Source: Poriferisodalis sp963663635 (GTDB taxonomy: Bacteria > Actinomycetota > Acidimicrobiia > Acidimicrobiales > Poriferisodalaceae). From it: DNA of 64,000 nt. Below the pieces are notes generated by a model. The model saw only the letters and a list, made by a program, of their open reading frames with translations. It had not been told where the DNA came from and searched no databases. The stretch lies in contig CAXXMY010000003.1 in NCBI GenBank assembly GCA_963663635.2, positions 1 to 64,000 on the forward strand, in the 5' to 3' direction. Made by a program: the position numbers and the translations under genes. Shown piece by piece: positions 27,648 to 37,175 of this stretch (position 1 is the first letter of the stretch; each line of letters starts with the position of its first letter).

Positions 27648-29984
27648 ATGTCCGACGCCCAAGCCCGCCTCGCAGCACTGCGCGCCAGCCGCTCCGGTGC
27701 CAAGGACAGCTCGGCGGCCGTTGACGTCATCGAAGACCCCACCAAGGTCTGGCACAAGACCGCTTGCGTGCTGTGCTCGAACAACTGCGGCATCGAGGTG
27801 CGACTTGACGGACGCAAGATCACTCGCGTCCGCGGCGACAAGGACCACCCGGCATCGAAGGGCTACACCTGCGAGAAGGCCCTCCGGATCGACTACTACC
27901 AGAACGGTCGCGACCGCCTCACCTCGCCGTTGCGCCGGCGCCCCGACGGCACGTTCGAGGAGATCTCCTGGGATACCGCCATCGCGGAAGTCGCGGGGAA
28001 ACTGACAGCGATCCGAGACAGAGTCGGCGGCGACAAGATCCTGTACTACGGCGGTGGCGGGCAGGGCAACCACTTCCCGGGCGCGTACGCCCGCGGTGTG
28101 ATGCAGACGCTGGGTGTCAAGTACCGCTCGAATGCGCTCGCCCAGGAAAAGACGGGCATGTTCTGGGCACAAGGCAAGATGTTCGGCAAGCAGAACCTCG
28201 GTGCGATGGGCGATTTCGAGCACACTGACTGTGCAGTGTTCATCGGCAAGAACCCCTGGCAGAGCCACGGCTTCCCCGAGACGCGCAATGAGCTGAACAA
28301 GATCCGCAACGACGATGAGCGAAAGCTGATCGTGATGGACCCGCGGGTCTCCGAGACCGCCGCGATGGCCGACCACCACCTGCGGGTACGCCCCGGCACT
28401 GATGCATGGGCGCTCGCCGCGCTGCTGGCGATCATGATCGAAGAAGGCCTCACCGACGAGCGATTCCTGGCCGACCACTGCACCGGATGGGACGAGCTGC
28501 GAGAACTCATCTCGAGCACTGACATCGCCGCGTCTGCTCGCAAGTGCGGCATTGACGAGGCCGAGCTGCGCGCCGCGGCCCGCACGATGGGCAACGCCCG
28601 GTCGCTGTCCACTGAAGAGGATCTCGGAATCGAGATGGCGCCCCACTCGACGCTGAACAGCTGGCTGCAGCGTCTGCTGTACCTGCTGACCGGCAACTTT
28701 GCGAAGCCTGGCGGCATGAATCTGCCGCTGCGTCTCGCACCGATGTGCGGCCACTCGGGCGAAGGCGAGGTCGACCCTGTCACGGGCAGTGCGATGCTCT
28801 CGGGCCTGCTGGCTTGCGCAGCCATTCCGGACTGCATCGACACTGACCACCCGAACCGCTTCCGCGCCCTGTTTGTGGAGTCAGCGAATCCGCTGCACAC
28901 GCTGCCCGATTCGAAGCGCTTCCGAGAAGCCTTCGCTAAGCTGGAATTCTTGGTGGTCATCGACGTGGCCATGACCGAGACGGCTCGTGCTGCGGACTAC
29001 GTGCTGCCCGCCTGCTCGCAGTACGAGAAGCCAGAGGCAACGTTCTTTGCCGGCGAGATGCCGTCCAACTATTTCCAGGTGCGCCACCCGATCCTCGAGC
29101 CCCTGGGCGACTCGCTTCCCGAGCCGGAGATCCACCAACGCCTCGTCGCCGCGATGGGCGGCCGTCCTGAAGGCACCGACGGTCTCGCCGAAGCAGCTCA
29201 GCAGGGCCGGAAGGCATTCATCGAAGCGCTCGGGCAAGCCTCAGCGACAGATCCCGACGTGGGCGCCAAGCTGCCCGTGGTGCTGTACGAAGCCCTGGGC
29301 CCGACGCTGGGCAACATGGCACCCGCAGCGATCATGTTCGGCGCTTCCATGCAGGCCTCGATGCGGTATCCCGACCAGGTGCGCGCTGCCGGCATCGAAG
29401 GCGAGGGACTGGAGTTGGCGAACAACTTGTTCGACAAGCTGCTGAATTCGCCCTCCGGCATGATCTACAGCGTCAGCGAGTACGAAGAGACCTGGGACCG
29501 GATCGCGCACCCCGACGGCAAGGTTCACCTCTACATCGACGAGCTGGCCGACGAGTACGGGTCCCTGGCGGACGAAGAGCCGGCCGTCGGACATGATCGC
29601 TTCCCGTTCGTGCTGTCGGCAGGAGAGCGCCGGTCGTCGAACGCGAACGACGTGATCCGCGATCCCGATTGGCGCAAGCGGGACAAGGACGGCTCGCTGC
29701 GCATCCACCCCGACGATGCCACTGCACTGGGCCTGGTCGATGGCAGCCGGGTCAAGATCACGTCCAAACGCGGAGAGGCCGAAGCACCCGCTGAGGTCAC
29801 CGACACCGTCATGGCCGGACATGTGACCCTTCCGCACGGATTCGGCACCGAGTATCCCGACGAGACCGGCGAGCACAAGATCAGCGGCGTCGCGGTCAAC
29901 GAGCTCACCGACATCGAAGACCGCGACTGGCTGGCGCTGACCCCGCACCACAAGCACGTCCGCGTCGCCCTCGAAGCCGTCTAG
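27648..29984 (+). CDS. Molybdopterin oxidoreductase with [4Fe-4S] site
   Basis: This is a 778-residue member of the DMSO-reductase superfamily. The N-terminus binds an iron-sulfur cluster through CVLCSNNC...GYTCEKA. The core has ISWDTAIAEVA, VFIGKNPWQSHG and DYVLPACSQYEKPEATF. The C-terminal domain (FPFVLSAGERRSSNANDVIRDPDW onward) binds the second pterin. At the position where formate dehydrogenases carry Cys or Sec I see EKTGMFWAQGKMFG, with neither, so this is unlikely to be a classical FdhA; the substrate is unknown. ATG 27648 is preceded by GAGGAG. No TGA interrupts the frame. Confidence 0.83.
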   Translation: MSDAQARLAALRASRSGAKDSSAAVDVIEDPTKVWHKTACVLCSNNCGIEVRLDGRKITRVRGDKDHPASKGYTCEKALRIDYYQNGRDRLTSPLRRRPDGTFEEISWDTAIAEVAGKLTAIRDRVGGDKILYYGGGGQGNHFPGAYARGVMQTLGVKYRSNALAQEKTGMFWAQGKMFGKQNLGAMGDFEHTDCAVFIGKNPWQSHGFPETRNELNKIRNDDERKLIVMDPRVSETAAMADHHLRVRPGTDAWALAALLAIMIEEGLTDERFLADHCTGWDELRELISSTDIAASARKCGIDEAELRAAARTMGNARSLSTEEDLGIEMAPHSTLNSWLQRLLYLLTGNFAKPGGMNLPLRLAPMCGHSGEGEVDPVTGSAMLSGLLACAAIPDCIDTDHPNRFRALFVESANPLHTLPDSKRFREAFAKLEFLVVIDVAMTETARAADYVLPACSQYEKPEATFFAGEMPSNYFQVRHPILEPLGDSLPEPEIHQRLVAAMGGRPEGTDGLAEAAQQGRKAFIEALGQASATDPDVGAKLPVVLYEALGPTLGNMAPAAIMFGASMQASMRYPDQVRAAGIEGEGLELANNLFDKLLNSPSGMIYSVSEYEETWDRIAHPDGKVHLYIDELADEYGSLADEEPAVGHDRFPFVLSAGERRSSNANDVIRDPDWRKRDKDGSLRIHPDDATALGLVDGSRVKITSKRGEAEAPAEVTDTVMAGHVTLPHGFGTEYPDETGEHKISGVAVNELTDIEDRDWLALTPHHKHVRVALEAV

Positions 29985-30270
29985 TACCGCCGTCTACCCG
30001 GTTCGCTGCCGTGGCAATACGGCACAGGCTGATGTTCCACTACGCGTCTCGGTAACGAAGGCCGGCGCTCGGAGGAAGCGCGGACAGGCAAGCGTTCTCG
30101 CAGTCGTGCCTATTGCTCCCCGCTCTTGTTCGCTTCGCTCACGGGCCGCTCGGGCCACGGCCTCGCTCCTGGCGTTCATTCAGACACCACGGTCGCCGTC
30201 TTTCCGCTCGGCCTCTGAGTCGTAGATCGGCTTGACGTTGCCCCCGGGCGAACCCGCCAACAGTGGCGGT

Positions 30271-30420
30271 GCCGTTCGGTCACTCACCGTTCGGTCACTC
30301 GCCGTTCGGTCACTCGCCGTTCGGTCACTCACCGTTCGGTCACTCGCCGTTCGGTCACTCGCCGTTCGGTCACTCGCCGTTCGGTCACTCGCCGTTCGGT
30401 CACTCGCCGTTCGGTCACTC
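30271..30420. repeat. Ten tandem 15-bp repeats
   Basis: The unit GCCGTTCGGTCACTC is repeated ten times with no spacer. The only differences are A for G at two unit boundaries. On the minus strand the array starts inside the stop region of the HNH gene: the first TGA (30415-30417) is formed by repeat sequence, and every further unit has another TGA in that frame. There are no unique spacers, so it is not a CRISPR. Confidence 0.95.
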
Positions 30421-31953
30421 GCGTTGAGTGCCGTATGCGACGGCGAAGCCGGCGGGTGACGTTCGCTCTAGGCGGCCCTTGCTGTCGTGGAGTTGGTGGT
30501 GGCAGCGGTAGCACAGCAGGGCGAGATTCTCGATGTCGGTGCGGCCGCGTGCCGGGGCTTGCCAGGGGACGATGTGGTGGGCTTCGCACCAGCTTGGCGC
30601 GGCGTGGCAGAGCACGCAGTGGCGGTCGCGTGCGATCAAGGCGCGCCATTGGGCATCGGTGACCGTGCGAACTTTGCGTCCGTGCCATAGCGGCTGGCCG
30701 TCGCCACCGAAGACGACGCCGAAGATGTCGGCGCCGCAGGCGAAACGCTCGAGCACGTGGGTGGGAATAGGGCCGGTGCCGGGGATTTCGCAGTCGGCCC
30801 ATTCGTCGCCAAGCACCGCGCGGGTGTTGGCGACGATCACCAGCTGGTTGCGCCGCCGCAGCGATCCGTCGCTCGGCAGCCGCGGCGGGTCACAACACGC
30901 GTCCGTTCGATTGTCGACGGGCAGACGCGGCGGGTCAAGACACGCATCAGTTTGATTGTCGCTGGACAGACGCAGGTTCGGAGGCGTGCCCGAGGATCCA
31001 GCGTCGGCTGGCAGCGCGGCGAGGTGGTCGGGTGCAAGCGGCGCCAGCGGCGCAGGGATCGGGTGGCCCCATCGCTCGGCGTCGAACTCGGCGTCGCGTT
31101 GGTCGACTTCGGCGTACCAGCGGTGCACAGCAGCGTGATTGTCGGTACCCACCAGCGCCGCGAGCGCATCGACGCGGCATTGGGTGTAGGTACGCGGCTC
31201 TGGCGCGTCGGGGCGCGTATCAGCCCGATCAGCCTCAGCGAAGCGCTGTGCGATGTCATCGATGATCGCTTTGAACGCCGCTCCGGTTGCAGGGTCCATC
31301 AACGCAGTGGCCTTGGTCAGACCCTCGGCAGTCTGGCTGATTCGTAGCGAACGAAGCGCCCGTTGGCGGCGGTACTCCTCCTCGGGGGTGAGGCCCTTGC
31401 GCAATTCACGTAGCCAGTCATTGGCGGCGCGGCGAGTGCACTCCACATTTGTCGAGGACGCAACGTCGAGCAGCCGCGTGGCACCGTCGACGGCATCGGC
31501 ACCCGCCATGCCGGCTGCATTCGCCAACACGTCTGCATGCTCGGCGGTGATGTGCCCACCGCGCAACGCTGCCTCGATGTTGGGCATCTGCGCCAATGCC
31601 TCGGCTCGGGTGGCCGCACGCTTGGCCGCAGCCCCGGAGCAACCCGACAGCCGACGCAGTACCGCAGCGGAACGATCACCGAAATCGTCGCGCCGGTCGA
31701 TCTCAGCCGCGAACCGCGCCTCGCACGCATCCAAGGCAGAACGCACTCTCACTATCTCGCCCAGAGCCGTTTCCAAGTCATCACGCGACAACCCGAGCGC
31801 CTCAGCAGAACGGATGATCTCGGCAGCCTCGCTGAGCAGTTCCGCAGGACCCAAGTGGACGCCGGCAGCGTCGAGATCGGCCGGAGTCTGGAACGGGAAC
31901 ACACCAGGCCTCCCGGCGCCGTACTCCTCGCTATTCCGCCAGATGCTCATCAT
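30415..31953 (-). CDS. DUF222 / HNH endonuclease (13E12 type)
   Basis: The protein has 512 residues. The N-terminal 290 or so form the DUF222 domain (LRRLSGCSGAAAKRAATRAEAL, GGHITAEHADVLANAAG), common in actinobacterial 13E12-repeat proteins. The C-terminus is an HNH nuclease: CVLCHAAPSWCEAHHIVPW, then ENLALLCYRCHHQLHD. A linker near residues 340-370 contains an imperfect repeat (DNQTDACLDPPRLP / DNRTDACCDPPRLP). Start ATG 31953 (or the adjacent ATG 31950) follows GAGG at 5-8 nt. These genes are often multicopy and associated with mobile DNA; the biological role is unsettled. The 3' end merges with the 15-bp tandem array. Confidence 0.87.
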   Translation of the reverse strand: MMSIWRNSEEYGAGRPGVFPFQTPADLDAAGVHLGPAELLSEAAEIIRSAEALGLSRDDLETALGEIVRVRSALDACEARFAAEIDRRDDFGDRSAAVLRRLSGCSGAAAKRAATRAEALAQMPNIEAALRGGHITAEHADVLANAAGMAGADAVDGATRLLDVASSTNVECTRRAANDWLRELRKGLTPEEEYRRQRALRSLRISQTAEGLTKATALMDPATGAAFKAIIDDIAQRFAEADRADTRPDAPEPRTYTQCRVDALAALVGTDNHAAVHRWYAEVDQRDAEFDAERWGHPIPAPLAPLAPDHLAALPADAGSSGTPPNLRLSSDNQTDACLDPPRLPVDNRTDACCDPPRLPSDGSLRRRNQLVIVANTRAVLGDEWADCEIPGTGPIPTHVLERFACGADIFGVVFGGDGQPLWHGRKVRTVTDAQWRALIARDRHCVLCHAAPSWCEAHHIVPWQAPARGRTDIENLALLCYRCHHQLHDSKGRLERTSPAGFAVAYGTQRE

Positions 31954-31974
31954 TGTCACCTCTTTTAGATGCTT

Positions 31975-32000
31975 TTCAAAGTATATCAACTATGTGAAAC
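31975..32000 (-). promoter_or_regulatory. Candidate -10 region of the HNH gene
   Basis: An AT-rich stretch stands out in GC-rich surroundings. On the minus strand it contains TATACT (31980-31985), a near-perfect -10 box, about 27 bp upstream of the start codon. A -35 match is not clear. Confidence 0.35.
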
Positions 32001-32212
32001 AAACGTACGCATTGCCGCCAATCTGGGCACGACACGGCCAGGCAGCAGGATCTGCGCCGCGACACGAACCCCGCACGCTCTGGATGGCGACTTCGTTGCT
32101 GGCACGCTCAACAGCGGCCGGGTGTGCCTCGCAGCACGAATCCCGCGCGCGTCTCGGGATTCGCGCCGCTACCGCGTCGAACCCGTCGCCGGCTGAGATC
32201 CGGCGGGGGCCG

Positions 32213-32998
32213 TCAGCTGTCGATGTGACGCGGCGTTGCCGCCTCAGCATTCGCCGTGCCGATCGCGGCGAAGTGCTCGCGCACCTGACCTGGTCGGTGG
32301 GCCCGCACATAGTCCGGTTTCTGGGACAGCGCCAAGTCGAGCAATTCGAGCCGGTCCGGCGTCTGCAGCCACGGCACGGGCACGTACAGCGGCAGGCCGA
32401 ATCGGCGCAACTCCCCCAAACCGCTGTAGACGGCCCGCTGGTACTCCGCTCGCTCGGGCCAGTCCATGTCGTGAGGACCGAAGCCGACGCCGCAGTCAAG
32501 CAGCAGCTGTTGCGCAACGCCTGCTCGTCGCAGGCGCCCGATGTGCTCCCCGAACCACTCCACCATGACAGCGACGGGATCGCCGCTCACGTCGCGAACA
32601 CTGCGGAAGTCTCGCCCCAGCATGAACGGGAGCACCACCGTGACCTCGCGCTCGGCAGCGAGCTCGACCATCTCGGACGACTGCAGCGCGTCGCCCGCGT
32701 TCAACACAGCGGCACCGGCATCAAGCGCTCGACGCGCCACCTCGGGCTTGCGGGTGTCGATCGCCACCTCGGCACCGAGCGACAGCAGGCCGCGCAACGG
32801 TCCTTGCACCCGCCGCCACTCCACAGCAGCGCTGATCTCGTTGCTGCCAAGGGTGGAACCCTCGCCGCCGAGATCGAAGTAGTCGGCGCCCTCAGCCAGC
32901 AGCTCCGCGCCCCGCGCCACGGCCTCGGAGAAATGCCGTACCACCGAGAACTCGGCCTTCGAGTCCGGTGAGGCGTTGACCACGCCGAAGATCTCCAC
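32213..32998 (-). CDS. Dihydropteroate-synthase-like pterin-binding protein
   Basis: The protein has 261 residues with a DHPS-type TIM barrel. The N-terminal loop reads VVNASPDSKAEFS where DHPS has N-x-TPDSF. FDLGGEGSTLGS parallels the DIGGESTRPG loop, and AIDTRKPEVARRAL is the conserved strand-loop. The C-terminal S-R-H loop of DHPS is not evident (KPDYVRAHRPGQVRE instead). It may be a divergent FolP2-like paralogue or another pterin-binding enzyme rather than the folate synthase. No folate genes are adjacent. Confidence 0.65.
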   Translation of the reverse strand: MEIFGVVNASPDSKAEFSVVRHFSEAVARGAELLAEGADYFDLGGEGSTLGSNEISAAVEWRRVQGPLRGLLSLGAEVAIDTRKPEVARRALDAGAAVLNAGDALQSSEMVELAAEREVTVVLPFMLGRDFRSVRDVSGDPVAVMVEWFGEHIGRLRRAGVAQQLLLDCGVGFGPHDMDWPERAEYQRAVYSGLGELRRFGLPLYVPVPWLQTPDRLELLDLALSQKPDYVRAHRPGQVREHFAAIGTANAEAATPRHIDS

Positions 32999-33077
32999 GG
33001 CCGCAACCTAGTCAGGGCGCCTCAGGTCCATCCGAAGCGGGCGTCAGCGCCGAAACGGGCCCGCGCCAGTCGCGCTC

Positions 33078-33626
33078 TCACGCAAGGTCGGGATGCCGCG
33101 AGGCCTCGTCCGAAGCACGAATGGCGATGGAACGGCCGACCTCTGGCGGCACTGGCAGCTCCCGGTGCACAGTCCATATCTCGCCAAGCCGTTCGTACGG
33201 TTCGTCGGCCATCGGACCCACTCGACGCGTCGGCCCGTCGATGTGCAGCGACATGACCTCGCAGGTGGCTGCCACATAGCCCTCGGTCGTCTGGGTCATC
33301 ACCTGAAAGGTATGAATGCGTTTGCGGTCGAATCCAAGCAGCTGCACGGAAATCACGTACGGATCGTCGGGGCCGATCTCACGCACGTAGGCGATGTGGT
33401 TCTGAGCTGAGAACGTGGTGATGTCCCGGACCGCCCGGTGCGCAGTTCCGAGCCCGATGAAATCCATCCACGGTGCAATGGCGTCGTCAAAGGCGACGAG
33501 GTAGTAGCCGGCGTTGAGATGGCCGTTGTAGTCGATCCACTCGCGCACCACGGTTCCGCCCATCACGGCAATCGGCGCGGCCGGAATCGGGTCGGTCGGC
33601 TCGGGACTCGCCACAGCGTTGCTCAC
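33078..33626 (-). CDS. Hot-dog fold acyl-CoA thioesterase
   Basis: The protein has 182 residues from GTG 33626, which follows GAAGGAG. The 4HBT-type motif is VVREWIDYNGHLNAGYYLVAFDDA (about residues 30-54), where the Asp-Tyr-Asn-Gly-His block is typical of the thioesterase family that includes carnitine-pathway enzymes. It hydrolyses acyl-CoA or related thioesters; the substrate is unknown. A much longer reading frame exists upstream, but its sequence is not protein-like. It is co-oriented with the DHPS-like gene, 79 bp away. Confidence 0.8.
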   Translation of the reverse strand: MSNAVASPEPTDPIPAAPIAVMGGTVVREWIDYNGHLNAGYYLVAFDDAIAPWMDFIGLGTAHRAVRDITTFSAQNHIAYVREIGPDDPYVISVQLLGFDRKRIHTFQVMTQTTEGYVAATCEVMSLHIDGPTRRVGPMADEPYERLGEIWTVHRELPVPPEVGRSIAIRASDEASRHPDLA

Positions 33627-33714
33627 CCCTGACTCCTTCTCGCCGTCGGCTGGCACACGGTCCGGGTCGGCCTCAGTGATCTCATGGTGCCCCGAAGTCG
33701 ACCGACGGGCGCAC

Positions 33715-35208
33715 TCAGTCCCGCTCGGCCGCCGGTGACGCAGCTGCGATTGCCGGGACTCCCTCAACTGCCGCATAACCGTTGCCGCTGGCGTTGTCAG
33801 CGCCAATCCGAACAGGCCAGAACACCTCCGGCAGTGCTCCTTGCAGCGCCTCTGACTGTGGTCGCTTCATCGCAGCCACGAGCCGCTCGGGACGTACCCC
33901 GTCGGGCCTCGCGACAGCCACTGGCGCCGGCATCTTTGCTGCACCGGGGGATGCGAGCGGACCGGGTGGCGGGGGTGACGAGCCGGGTGGCCCCACATAC
34001 GTCGGCAGAGGGACCGGGTGGTGTGTCATCGGCAGCAAGACCACAACCCCCACTGCTGCGATCACGCCCGAAATGGCGATCGGCAAACCGATGCCGCCAG
34101 TTGCATCGGCGGTGAAACCCATCAATGGCGGACCGACGAGCGCCCCGGTACCGGCACTGAAGAACAGCATGCCCATGACCGTGCCAAGGCCTGCCAATCC
34201 GAACAAGTGAGCTGTGACGTCACCGAGCAGCGCAACAAAGCCGCCATAGGACACTCCGAGGACCGAAGCGAAGACAATCAACAGGACGAACTTCGCCTCC
34301 AGTCCGCTCACTCGAGTCGTGACGAACCAGATCAAGTACGCGACGGGCAGCCCGAAGAAGGCGATCTTGAGCAGCCGGACCGAGCCCAGCGCTCGGGCCA
34401 GGCTCGTGAGCGCCATGCGCCCCACGATGCTCGAGAAGCCGATGATCGGGAACAGCGCCACCGCTGCTCGCGGCGGAAGGCCATCGTCCTGGGCGAAAGT
34501 GACTATCGAACCCAATGATCCGATGACGGCCACGGTAAAGAACACACCCGCGGCCCCCATCTGCCAGAAAGCAGCGGTACGAACGACCAGACGGACGTGA
34601 CGCGCCGCGTCGCCCATGTCCATCTTCGGCGGCCGCTTGACCATGAACAGCGCGACCGCAAAAAACCCAGCTGCCACTATTGCGAGCGCCTTCATGCCGC
34701 CACGCCATCCGTAGACCTCGAGCAGCCACTGCGCCAGCGGCGCGAAGAGCATCGTTCCCAGTCCCGAGCCGGTCGCCACGATGCCTTGAGCCACGGCGCG
34801 ATGACGGGCGAACCACAAGGCCGTGAGTGCGAACAACGGTGCGTTGAAGAGGCCGCCGCCGAATCCCAGGCCGACACCGAAGAGCACGTATCCGTGCCAC
34901 AACACCGATACCTGCGACATGGCGAAGAGGCCGCCGCAGAACATCGTTCCTCCGACGATGAGCAGCGGAGCGATTCCGAACCGGTCGTACAGGCGGCCCG
35001 AGACCAGGGCACTGCCGAAGAACAGAAACACTGTGATCCCGAACACGAGGCTGATCGGTCCGTGCCCGGTCCCGAACTCGTCCGCCATGCTCCTCGCGAA
35101 CGCGTTGAAGCTGTAGATCGTCCCGAACGCCGCCATGACGCTGAGGGCCGCGCCGCAGGCCGTGACCCAGCCACGTGCCGAGTCGAGATGCGTCGGGCCG
35201 TTGGCCAT
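33715..35208 (-). CDS. MFS transporter, monocarboxylate/oxalate-type
   Basis: The protein has about 497 residues from ATG 35208, with twelve predicted membrane helices between residues 15 and 405. The first helices (TACGAALSVMAAFGTIYSF) and the loop after helix 2 (GRLYDRFG) resemble the OxlT/monocarboxylate branch of the major facilitator superfamily. A long hydrophilic, Pro-rich tail of about 85 residues follows helix 12 and is probably cytoplasmic. It would move an organic anion or other small solute across the plasma membrane. No catabolic partner gene is adjacent to hint at the substrate. Confidence 0.83.
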   Translation of the reverse strand: MANGPTHLDSARGWVTACGAALSVMAAFGTIYSFNAFARSMADEFGTGHGPISLVFGITVFLFFGSALVSGRLYDRFGIAPLLIVGGTMFCGGLFAMSQVSVLWHGYVLFGVGLGFGGGLFNAPLFALTALWFARHRAVAQGIVATGSGLGTMLFAPLAQWLLEVYGWRGGMKALAIVAAGFFAVALFMVKRPPKMDMGDAARHVRLVVRTAAFWQMGAAGVFFTVAVIGSLGSIVTFAQDDGLPPRAAVALFPIIGFSSIVGRMALTSLARALGSVRLLKIAFFGLPVAYLIWFVTTRVSGLEAKFVLLIVFASVLGVSYGGFVALLGDVTAHLFGLAGLGTVMGMLFFSAGTGALVGPPLMGFTADATGGIGLPIAISGVIAAVGVVVLLPMTHHPVPLPTYVGPPGSSPPPPGPLASPGAAKMPAPVAVARPDGVRPERLVAAMKRPQSEALQGALPEVFWPVRIGADNASGNGYAAVEGVPAIAAASPAAERD

Positions 35209-35295
35209 CACCCGTGCGAGGTTACGGCGGCAGCGCCGGCTCTGCGGAAGGACGCTCACGCCTGCCGCGGGCGACCGCGGGGCTCAGCGTGGAAC

Positions 35296-37131
35296 TCAGC
35301 CCAGCAGCGACAGGTCGCGCACCGCTCCGCGGTCCGCACTGGTGGCCATGGCGGCATATGCGCGCAGCGCTGTGCTGACTTGGCGTGGACGATGCTCCGC
35401 GGGCTGCCAGCCAGCGGCGTCTTGCAGGGCCCGGCGCCGCTGCAGCTCGGCATCATCGACCGCGAGGTTGATCGTTCGATTCGGGATGTCGATCTCGATG
35501 GTGTCGCCGCCCTGCACAAGACCGATGAGCCCGCCAGAGGCCGCCTCGGGCGAGACATGGCCGATCGACAGGCCCGAGGTCCCCCCGGAGAAACGCCCGT
35601 CGGTAACCAGCGCGCACGCCTTACCGAGGCCCTTCGACTTCAAGTACGACGTCGGGTAGAGCATCTCTTGCATGCCCGGTCCGCCGCGTGGGCCCTCGTA
35701 GCGAACCACCACCACGTCACCGGCGACCACCCCGCCCGCCAGGATGTGCTCGACGGCCTCGTCCTGGCTCTCGACGACATGCGCTGGCCCGGAGAAGACC
35801 AGGCTGGCTTCGTCCACGCCGGCCGTCTTCACCACGCAGCCGTCGGGGGCGAGGTTGCCGTAGAGGATGGCCAGCCCGCCGTCGGCGGAATACGCGCTGT
35901 CCACCGAGCGGATGCAGCCGCGCTCGCGGTCGGTGTCGAGGGTCCGGTAACGCTCGGACTGGCTGAACGCCACCTGGGTAGGAATTCCGGCAGGGCCAGC
36001 TCGGAAGAACTCGGACAGCTTGGGGTCGTCATTGGTGGCGACGTCCCAGCGCGACATCGCCTCGAACATCGTCGACGAGTGCACCGTGGGCACCTGGTTG
36101 CTGATGAGACCGGCCCGGTTCAGCTCGGCCAGGATGCCCATGACGCCGCCGGCCCGGTGGACATCCTCGACATGGAAGTACTCCGAGGCCGGCGCCACCT
36201 TGCAGATGTTCGGCACTTTGCGCGACAGCCGGTCGATGTCGGCCATCGTGAAATCCAGTTCCGCCTCCTGCGCTGCGGCAAGCAGATGCAGGATCGTGTT
36301 GGTCGAGCCGCCCATCGCGATGTCGAGCGTCATCGCGTTCTCAAACGCCTCCATGCTGCCGACGGAGCGGGGCAACACCGAGGCGTCGTCACCCTGGTAG
36401 TAGCGCCGACACAGGTCCACCACCAGCCGACCTGCCTCAAGGAACAGCTCACGCCGGTCTGAATGAGTGGCCAGCACGGTTCCGTTGCCCGGCAGCGACA
36501 ATCCCAGCGCCTCGGTCAAGCAGTTCATCGAGTTGGCGGTGAACATGCCTGAGCACGAGCCGCAGGTCGGGCAGCCCGCGCGCTCCATTTCGGCCACGTC
36601 TTCGTCGCTGACCGAATCGTCGGCGGCCACGACCATGACGCTGATGAGGTCAACCTTCTGCTCGGCCAGCTTCGTTTTGCCGGCCTCCATGGGGCCGCCC
36701 GACACGAACACCGTCGGGACGTTCAGGCGCATTGCCGCCATCAGCATCCCCGGCGTGATCTTGTCGCAGTTGCTGATGCAGACGAGGGCATCGGCACAGT
36801 GCGCGTTCACCATGTACTCGACCGCGTCAGCGATGAGGTCTCGCGACGGCAGGCTGTAGAGCATCCCGTCATGGCCCATCGCGATGCCGTCGTCGACAGC
36901 GATCGTGTTGAACTCCTTGGCCACACCGCCCGCGGCCTCGATTTCGCGAGCAACAAGCTGGCCGAGATCCTTCAGATGCACGTGGCCGGGCACGAACTGG
37001 GTGAATGAGTTGGAGATGGCAATGATCGGCTTGTCGAAGTCCTCGTCGGTCATGCCGGTCGCCCGCCACAGGGCGCGTGCGCCAGCCTGATTGCGGCCGG
37101 CCGTTGAGGTAACAGATCGGTAACTCGGCAT
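35296..37131 (-). CDS. ilvD: Dihydroxy-acid dehydratase
   Basis: This is a complete 611-residue IlvD. It dehydrates 2,3-dihydroxy-isovalerate and 2,3-dihydroxy-3-methylvalerate to the keto acids in valine and isoleucine synthesis. Conserved blocks present are VDDGIAMGHDGM, SNCDKITPGML, GCPTCGSCSGMFTANSM (cluster cysteines), AMGGSTNTILHL, GPRGGPGMQEML and TDGRFSGGTSGLSIGHVSPEAA. It is divergent from serB, with 44 bp between start codons. No other branched-chain gene is in the window. Confidence 0.95.
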   Translation of the reverse strand: MPSYRSVTSTAGRNQAGARALWRATGMTDEDFDKPIIAISNSFTQFVPGHVHLKDLGQLVAREIEAAGGVAKEFNTIAVDDGIAMGHDGMLYSLPSRDLIADAVEYMVNAHCADALVCISNCDKITPGMLMAAMRLNVPTVFVSGGPMEAGKTKLAEQKVDLISVMVVAADDSVSDEDVAEMERAGCPTCGSCSGMFTANSMNCLTEALGLSLPGNGTVLATHSDRRELFLEAGRLVVDLCRRYYQGDDASVLPRSVGSMEAFENAMTLDIAMGGSTNTILHLLAAAQEAELDFTMADIDRLSRKVPNICKVAPASEYFHVEDVHRAGGVMGILAELNRAGLISNQVPTVHSSTMFEAMSRWDVATNDDPKLSEFFRAGPAGIPTQVAFSQSERYRTLDTDRERGCIRSVDSAYSADGGLAILYGNLAPDGCVVKTAGVDEASLVFSGPAHVVESQDEAVEHILAGGVVAGDVVVVRYEGPRGGPGMQEMLYPTSYLKSKGLGKACALVTDGRFSGGTSGLSIGHVSPEAASGGLIGLVQGGDTIEIDIPNRTINLAVDDAELQRRRALQDAAGWQPAEHRPRQVSTALRAYAAMATSADRGAVRDLSLLG

Positions 37132-37175
37132 GGATTCAGCCTACGCCTGGGGTCACCGCTAGCCTGCCCGAACTG

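Noticed and set aside
30271..30420. Repeat array as a CRISPR
   Set aside because: Units are contiguous 15-mers with no spacers and no cas genes nearby.
30232..30459. Plus-strand ORF coding for AVRSL repeats
   Set aside because: It is only the translation of the 15-bp array, has no ribosome site and overlaps the HNH gene end.
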